Shown here: piece by piece, positions 56,823-64,000 of the stretch | Layout of the letters: every line of letters begins with the position of its first letter | How positions within the stretch are numbered: position 1 is the first letter of the stretch | NCBI RefSeq assembly: GCF_003369915.1 | Contig: NC_046674.1 | Location: 25,175,657 to 25,239,656 of the forward strand | Direction: 5' to 3' | Source: Drosophila miranda | Taxonomy: Eukaryota > Arthropoda > Insecta > Diptera > Drosophilidae | DNA: 64,000 nucleotides | The notes under the pieces: generated by a model | The model's input: only the letters and a program-made list of their open reading frames with translations | What the model was told of the DNA's origin: nothing | The model's database searches: none | Made by a program: the position numbers and the translations under genes

Positions 56823-57648
56823 TTATGTTCGCCGGGAGTTTCCATAGCATTTCGCCACATTTATCTGCACACAACTCCTTCGCTCGATGTCCCAGCCATA
56901 GTAAAAGGGGCACTGCTGTATTGTCAGGAAGCCCTTGATGCAGTAATAGAAGTAATTGCATTTGTCCGGGTGCGGAAAGAACTCTGTCATATGGGGCAGG
57001 CATTTGTGAGCGCGCGGATCTTCCAGCTGGAAAAGTATTCAATGTAAATCGATCGATATCTTTCAATCTTCTCAGACCTACCGCACACTGAACGTTCTCC
57101 GCGTGGTCGCATTGCCCGGTGAGGGCATTGAAGTACAACTGGTTGGTGCAGTGCATTTCCATGGCATGTCCGTGATAGCACAGATAATAATTTGTGCATG
57201 ATTCGTTGCTGGCCATGAGTATGACCTGGCTGGGGTCGTCGCTGATCGGACAATTGGGCTTCACCACCGGCGCAATGTTGAGGATATCCACTTCGGATGA
57301 CTGGTCCACCGCTGGTGCTGGATCCGTTGGAGGTGCCGTGGCTGGTGTGAGCTCCTCCTCTTCTGCCTCTTCCGGCTCCGGCTCCAGCTCCGGCTCGTCG
57401 ACCTCGTCCAGAAAGCACTGCACATTGGCAGCATCATCACAGCCCCCCGACTCGGCATCGAAGTATTCACCATCATCGCAGTCGCCCTTCTGCGAGTCCT
57501 CGCCCATGCAGTACACATAGGACTGACAGCTGTCTAAGCTTTGGACAAACGACTCGTCGGCCATTCCGTCACACTCATCAAAGTGATCTCCATGTGACGT
57601 GCCGCTCCACAGCAGAACCAGCCAGAGGTACGATAGATATTTGGACAT
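56823..57648 (-). CDS. Secreted chitin-binding protein with three CBM14 domains
   Basis: Exons 57648-57082 and 57026-56823 give 256 residues with signal peptide MSKYLSYLWLVLLWSGTSHG. Domain 1 is ECDGMADESFVQSLDSC to QC; domain 2 has SCTNYYLCYHGHAMEMHC; domain 3 lies in exon 2, KCLPHMTEFFPHPDKC with FYYCIKGFLTIQQC. The linker between domains 1 and 2 is very acidic (ELEPEPEEAEEEELT). Reading through the 55-base intron without splicing gives a longer open frame, but it loses domain 3, so the spliced form is preferred. Upstream TATA-like sequence lies at about 57705-57717 (plus strand). Confidence 0.92.
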
Positions 57649-57779
57649 TTTTTGGTAAGTTCTTCGGGTAAGTTCTTCAGGTAACTGAGGGAACCCAGCA
57701 GCCTCTCCATTATATTTATGCGGATATTTTCGACACAGTTGCCGAAAATAGGAGTATCGCTGCAGACATGCATTTCATT

Positions 57780-60700
57780 TTAGTCTAATTGAATAGCGTT
57801 TTATCAGAAGACCTTCAAGATGTGTATCTTTAGACGCCTGCCACTGAGGTTTATTGTATTACAAAATATTCTACGATGAATTCTCCATGAATCACCTTAC
57901 AGCCTCTTCGTATTGATTCGCAACTGTTTTCCATTATGTCATCACTGGCGTGCAGACCAGACCAGACCAGACCAGACCAGGCCAGGCCAGACTCTCTTGC
58001 CCATTACATATTTCGATGGTGGCACTTCCACTCATTTTGCTGAATGGTTTACATAAGCCGCAAAACTTATAAATTCATATTCACGCACACACTCTTAGAC
58101 CAAGTCACAAAAAAAGCGTCAAAAGCGTGAAAGACAACGTAACAGAAATCGTTGACCTCAGCAAACGCCGCATTGTCCGTATTTTGCTTATGGATAGCCA
58201 CAATCGAAGGCACCAAGCCCAAGCAGGCCCATTCGAGTATTTAATGACGTGGCTCGACTGGGAGATACCCTGCTGTATGGACATAATTCATCTAGATTCT
58301 ACACCCCAAAAAGGGGCGTCTCCATGGTGATCCCACTAGTTGATTCCTCAAAAAGGACATACGGGTAGAGTACCCAGAGTTCGACTCTGTGGTTATTGTT
58401 TGATTTTTTTAGGTTTTATTTTGTTATGGTATAAATCACAGAAATCTGCGATTTGCCTGAGGGCTTTTGCTTCTTCAGTTTTGACTCTATTATTTGCACG
58501 ATCATGGCGGGACCATCGAGTGGAGTGGAGTGGAGTGGATCGATCGGCTGGGCTGGGACAATTTGCACAAATTCTAATTTATTGTCAAGCATTTCCACCG
58601 ACGATAAGACATAAATAGGTGCTGCTGGTAGCTGCTGGTAGCTGCTGGTCGCCGCTGGTCTATGATAGTCAGCTTTATCGTGCACCTGTAAGAGCAAGAA
58701 GGAAAGAAAATATAAAAAAAGTTTAAAGTAAAAATAAACAAAAACCAACACGAGCACAGGTACAGCAGCAGATACACAGACACAGATACAGATACAGATG
58801 CAGGTAAGAAGTGGAAGTTCTTTATCAAAGTATTTAAACAAGTGCGAACGTAACCAATCTTCTGTTGTTGTACTGTCTTTTGTGCTATAGACATTTCTTA
58901 TAAGGGATATTTGCCTTAAATGCAATCGACAGATGAACGGAACGGAAAGATCGATCGAGCCAGAACAAAAGACAGCTCAATGCACATGACGGGACGAGAC
59001 GGCATGGCATGGCATGGCATGGAACGGCACGGCACGGCACGGCACGCTACGATGTGTGGATTCAGTTGTAAAGACAAGACAACGGACACGACGTCGAAAT
59101 GTCTGCTACGCTGCCTCATATTTGCCCCCACCCCACACACAGATACTCGTGTACAATGAATGTTTCGATCTACGAATTGTATACTTAATTTACAATCCAC
59201 ATGTGCATTTATTTACAGCCGTGTGTTAATATCATTGGCCACCGTGCCGTTTAAAGATATGTACGATACCGTTTCGTGGAGCCAAAACAAGTGGAATGAA
59301 ATATAACGATGACACGATCGACTGAGGGAGAGGAGCAGCAGTGGGATGAGATCATTTTTCATCATTTTCGGGGAAAAGTAATTGCGTAGGGTGTCTGCAA
59401 ACGGCAGGTACGGTACGAAGGGGGCCAGGTGGGGGGGTTGTCAAAGTGATAATGATAAACTGGGTCAGAATGAAGTATATCGCACCTTTTGTCTTGCCAG
59501 CAAATTCGGCGAGAAGAATTAACGGAATACTCGTAGATAGCCGTAGATGGTAGATGGTAGATCGTAATATGGTAATATGGCTAATTGAACATACATATTC
59601 AGACATACACATGTATTTTGTACATATTTTTAGATGGCTTGGCATATGTTTTTTGCATATTACTGTTTTTTACCGAGCAAAAAGGCAAAGGCACAGCTGC
59701 GTTTTCATATACATATGTATGTATTTAGCTAATTATAGTACATACAAATATCATTCAAGAAAAGAGTTCGAATGGTATTGGTACACAGTACCGAAATTTG
59801 GGTAAGATAAGGGAACTCTCCGGGGGCGCTGGGAAAGTGAACGTCAACACAACTGATCCCCAGGAATTGCTAGGGAGTGACTCATGCCAACACCCTGATA
59901 AGCCGTCCCTTGTGTCCTGCCACTCGAATACTTATCGGGAAAGATTCCCCAGAAACATCATGAGCAGCATACATACATACATACATATGTATGTATGTAC
60001 ATTAAATACAGTTCTAGCCTGGAAAAGCATTTACAAGTAATGCTCTCGAAAGAGAGCGTTCAACTTTCTCGAGCAACAATTGCTTTTTATACAGGGTTTA
60101 CAATTCCATTAAATCCCATTCCATTCCGAAAGCACGGCAGCAAATATTTGCAGGGATTTTTGTACTTCTGATAAGAGGAATCACCCGCAATAACAAAAAT
60201 TCATTCATAGGGGAAGTAAGTTGTTAAATTATCAAGCCAAAAGCCGTCACAGCACCGGAATCTAATCAAAAGTTGATGGCATAATGCTAAATAATATTTT
60301 AAAGAAAATCTCAAGTACAGATTAAAATACTGCCACAGATAAACAAGAAACGAGCCACTAACGAGAGTGTCCCAACGAAGAGACACACCTTCGTCGCCGC
60401 ATCCGCCGCCCCATCTTCTACTTTTCTCTCAACAGCAGCCCAACTGTTGTGTCTTTACATTTCCAGGGAACACTCTGCAGCACACACACACACACCCCCA
60501 TCCACGGACAGACACTATAACTTTTCGATGTGATTCACAAATCAAATAATAAATAAATACATACACATAATATAATAAAAAAGAGAAGCAAAATGAAGAA
60601 AAGTATACATACATACATACGAGTAAACGTCAGTGGCGAAAAATGTTTGTGCCAGAGCCATGCGATACAAATGTACATTTCTCTCTCTGTCTCTCTCTCC

Positions 60701-63200
60701 CTCTCTATATATATGTGTATGTGTATATGTATCTACATATACTCGCAGCTATATAACTGTAAAAGCCACTTGAAGCGAGAAGCTCACGATCGCCGCTGGC
60801 TGTCAAGAGAACAAAAGAGAAGCGTAGAACCGAGCTAAGAGAATCGCTATCGGTATTTCTGCCTTGCAAATTAGGGGCGGATGGGGTTTGGTTTGGTTTC
60901 GATTCCCCCCACTGCCAGCGTCTGCTTGCCTCTCCTAAACAGAAGTCCGGCTCGAGCCCGAGAGTCAAGCAACCCAACACAAAGTGTCCCTCCATTAAAG
61001 AGAAAAATGTGAGATACGAATACGAATACGAATATACGGGTTCAAATGCGGCCAGCATGACGAATTATTACATGCATTTAATGTACAATACAAGCGCTCA
61101 CTCACACATCCATTGCAAGCGGTATACGCGCACACCCGCTCGCACACAATGCACATTAATGATGTTGATGGGATCGCGATTCAAATATGTACGTACATAT
61201 GACATACATAAGCAAACAAAATATAGGTGGTGCTCCTGCGAATGTTTTGGTTGGAGTAATTTGACGAATTATGGCTCGGTACGCGCGACAGCTAAGGTCA
61301 ATCGCATGCAATTAAATTCTGACTACATAAAATAGACATATGTACATATGTATATGTATACGTACATATATTCTAATTAATCTTTCCAAAACAAAATAAA
61401 CGGTACCTCGCAAATTGATCAAAAGCTGGTATTGGCCCCACAGCAAAGTGAAGAAGAGTGTCCGAAGACTGGCAAGATCATCTTCGGGGTTTCCCCACCT
61501 AGAAAGTGTGTCTGATTGATATAATAAATACGTTAAGTCTGGACAAAATGAATTTACTCTGCCTTCATGAGGGCGTTCATATGTATGTATGTATGTATGT
61601 AAGTACATACTCGTAGGTATGTACATATGTATGTAGATATACTAATCTCTCTCACTGTGCCGTCTTGCTGGTCCGTTCAGCTATCAGAGCTCATTGATCT
61701 GAGCGTTTGCTTTTGCGGAATTTCGCTTCGATTTACTATTCAAGCCATTTACTATATTTGGAAATTATAGGTTTTAAAATAAATAATAACTATTTGTGGG
61801 TAGAGTTCTTCTCAACACAAATCATTGTCCATTTCCATGTTTAATGTTGGGTCATGTTGGGTGCACATGACATGCATGGGGCTATGGCTACTCCTATCCA
61901 TATGTATTACACAAGCATTTTGTCGTCGCCGCTTTAGTAGTGTAGTTGTCATCGTCTGACGATGTATCTCTTGCCCAGGCAAAGGCAAAGGCAGCTTTAA
62001 ACCGGATCTTTGCTTCGAAAGTACATTCACTTTATGCCGTCTCTGACGTCGCTGCTGCAGTCCGGCCTGGTCGGTTCCGACCGAGCCCGGCCCCAAACCC
62101 GGCAACGGCAACGGCAACGACAACGGCAACGGCAACGACTCCGGCAACAGCCTGCCTGCCTTCAAATGACAAAGCAAAAGGCTTAGCTATAAGTATGGAC
62201 TGCACATGTGCATAGTTCAAATAACTTGGTCAAGTTGACAAGATCAACCGATCGCAAGCGGCAACCAAAGTCAGGTCTGGTCTGGTCTGTCGGTAGAGGG
62301 GAACGGAACCCTCGCAGGCCAAATCAAATACCAACAAAAAATCTATAATAAAAAACAGGTTAACAAATGTTGCCGCAACGCAGCGCAGCGCGTCGGAAGA
62401 AACTTGTTTTCCTTTCCTATGCAGAGAGTCTCGGCTCTACGTCAAAGCCGGCTTACATTCACTTTAGACCAGCTCCAAAGAGCGTGAAAGTTATCCGAAG
62501 AGATCGTTTTCTCTTTGGCTCTGAATGAAATTTATGTACATAAAATCCACTTTGAAACATACTTGAATGTAAAAGTAAGCGTAAAACAATCTATGTGAAG
62601 CAAAAGGGTGAAAAAAGTGGGCCCGCGGATCTCAAGAATTCTTTCATTCTTGTACCCATTTTGTAATGCTGCGAGAAAATGCGTTCATTTGATGCATTGG
62701 AATATGGCACTTTCTTTAAGGTTTTTTTATTTTTTATTTTAACCTAATATACCGCAAAATGGATTTTATATATCGTTTATCATATACAGTAAACCGGGTG
62801 GAAAACTACTTAGGCCATCGAAGGAGCCGTACCTATCGTGTGTTTTACCATGTCTCTCATATTTGAGACGCAAAATTGAGTAAAAACGCTCTCTTTGGTT
62901 TGCTCGAACCGGCTTTTTAGACTTGCGGCAACATGTTCTCTAGCAACATGAGCAGTAAAGATGTGCATATTGAAGCCAGAAAGTGGAAAATGGTCTCACA
63001 AAAATTTTAGCCGCGAACAATGAAACAACATAGTGTCGAATTTTGCTACGAAATCTAGTTCCGTTATATACCACAAGAATATCCATTTTTTTGACAAAAA
63101 ACATCATCTAAAATATAAAATTATCAAACAATCGTTTCGTTTTTGGCTGCGGTCGCACTACCGGTACTCATATTGTTAATAATATTAACCACACATATTA
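57780..63200. other. Upstream/regulatory region of CrebA, gene-poor
   Basis: No supported gene in over 5 kb. Contents are simple repeats (GACCA at 57955-57980, GAGTG at 58517-58537, GGCAT/GGCAC at 59003-59045, TACA/TATG tracts near 59970-60000 and 61577-61632, GGCAAC at 62099-62145) and unique AT-rich sequence. A 67-codon ORF at 58127-58330 is the only non-repetitive frame and is not recognised. CrebA is regulated in salivary gland and epidermis, so enhancers may lie here, but I cannot assign any. Confidence 0.5.
62099..62145. repeat. GGCAAC hexanucleotide microsatellite
   Basis: About eight imperfect GGCAAC units, read directly. They produce TATATTTA or VAVAVVVA peptides in open frames that are not genes. 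Confidence 0.85.
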
Positions 63201-63960
63201 AATGCCATTATTATTCATGGACCCGGCAAAGCCACTGTACCATAAACAGAGAGCAATCGAAAAAATTAAATTAAATCAATTTAAATCGCAATCCGACACA
63301 AAACACGGAAAATAAAAGAAATCAAATACATAAACTAAATTGCCAGGTACTCAAGCCGAAAGCAAAAAATAAAAATACTTTTTTTTATGAAAAACGAGTG
63401 TTTCCGAAACGGAAAAAAGTAAATAATTCAATTAATGCTTAAGAGAAATATACTAAGAGGAGAATAAAGCATGCAACAAGTTGAATCCGGCCGCAAGTTG
63501 TAAACCAAGTTAGATCCGCACACAGATACACACAAATAAACACGCGAACGGCCCGGCCCGACAGAATCACACACACACAAACACAAACGAGCACACACAC
63601 AAACACACAGACCATAACAATGTCAAGTGAAAACATTCTCTGGAAGCAACAGGTTTCCCCTTAATAAGTCATCGCCCAGAACTGTTCGCTCGAAAAGAGA
63701 AAAGGAGAAGAGAAAAGAAAATAAAAGAGAGCGCGAAGAGAAAATATAAGAAAAAAGAAACACAAAAGAATTCAGGCAGAGAAAATTATAAAATTCTATG
63801 AGAATAATATAATAATAAGCACTAAGCAGACAGTCCTAAGTGGGTTAACACAGAAACAACAGAAGTGGACCCAAATCATCCCGAAAACCCATCCGGCAGA
63901 TCAACAGAGACAGACTTCTTAGATCGCATCGCATCCAAAAAGAATCAACCTTAAAGAACC
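63200..63960 (+). other. Probable 5' leader of CrebA
   Basis: A-rich, low-T sequence of the type common in long Drosophila leaders runs up to the start codon, with context AACCATGG. The transcription start and any leader intron cannot be placed by eye. Confidence 0.4.
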
Positions 63961-64000
63961 ATGGAATTCTACGATGGCGACCTCAAAGATATATGGGATT
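63961..64000 (+). CDS. CrebA: CrebA bZIP transcription factor, first 13 codons (partial)
   Basis: The last 40 bases read MEFYDGDLKDIWD plus one base, identical to my memory of the N-terminus of D. melanogaster CrebA (BBF-2), which continues SDLDPESLK. CrebA is the fly CREB3/OASIS-type factor that raises secretory-pathway gene expression, notably in the salivary gland. The start codon has a good context (ACC before ATGG). The window ends here, so the transactivation region and bZIP domain are outside. The D. melanogaster gene is at 71E, near the frs/gdl/Eip71CD locus, which supports the call. Confidence 0.85.
   Translation, partial: MEFYDGDLKDIWD

Noticed and set aside
58340-58400. tRNA-like GAGTTCGACTCTG arm
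   Set aside because: A T-arm-like stem is present, but there is no matching acceptor stem, D-arm or box A at the right distance.
62095-62220. ORFs on both strands over GGCAAC repeats
   Set aside because: Created by the hexanucleotide repeat; no unique coding sequence.
1-64000. CRISPR arrays, bacterial operons, ribosome binding sites, riboswitches
   Set aside because: The window is clearly insect nuclear DNA with spliced genes; no regularly spaced direct repeats with unique spacers were seen.
1-64000. LTR retroelements or other capsid-bearing elements
   Set aside because: I looked for long terminal repeats and polymerase or capsid motifs and recognised none; the repeats found are DINE-1/mini-me, mariner fragments and a non-coding AT-rich family.

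Overview
This window is euchromatic DNA from a Drosophila, most likely of the obscura group. It has short introns of about 53 to 100 bases, fly core-promoter motifs, frequent CA, TATG and GACG microsatellites, and DINE-1/mini-me copies of the kind common in that group. The recognisable genes (frs, gdl, Eip71CD, CrebA, a DCAF13 homologue next to a Tctex1 gene, a SWEET gene) lie on chromosome arm 3L in D. melanogaster as far as I recall, so this should be Muller element D. Identifications rest on remembered protein families; no search was run.

Layout. Bases 1-14.9 kb are gene-poor, with microsatellites, a mariner remnant and a few splice-flanked candidate exons. A short candidate terminal exon lies at 14.9-15.0 kb. 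An Mpv17/PMP22 gene (16.3-17.7 kb, minus) and a coiled-coil gene (19.5-20.6 kb, plus) follow. A decayed Tctex1 dynein light chain and a repeat block fill 21-25.5 kb. In that block two DINE-1/mini-me copies bracket a broken, intron-containing fragment of arrow (LRP5/6). Housekeeping genes then run from 25.7 to 34 kb: DCAF13, a SWEET sugar transporter, an OTUD6B-type deubiquitinase (minus) and a MCRIP/FAM195 homologue (minus).

From 35.7 to 41 kb lies the frs (Z600) - gdl - Eip71CD locus, with an extra 57-codon ORF just upstream of frs. Inverted copies of an AT-rich interspersed repeat flank gdl-Eip71CD, and a third copy abuts the OTUD6B promoter. From 45 to 51 kb are an unassigned ORF, a cysteine-rich one-pass membrane protein, a yellow/MRJP-family secreted protein, a BAG2 homologue and an unrecognised nuclear-looking protein. 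From 52.3 to 57.7 kb five minus-strand genes encode secreted chitin-binding (CBM14/peritrophin-A) proteins. The last 6 kb are upstream and leader sequence of CrebA, whose first 13 codons end the window.

Most neighbours are functionally unrelated. The coherent groups are the CBM14 array (probably gut peritrophic matrix or cuticle proteins) and the compact frs/gdl/Eip71CD locus. The most interesting signal is at promoter scale. The DCAF13 and OTUD6B genes share the same ordered set of core motifs: GGTATATTT repeats, then a DRE, then Ohler motif 1. The GGTATATTT array of OTUD6B is nearly identical to one immediately upstream of gdl. In both places that array forms the gene-facing end of the same dispersed repeat in the same relative orientation, which suggests that a repeat supplied promoter sequence to two host genes.
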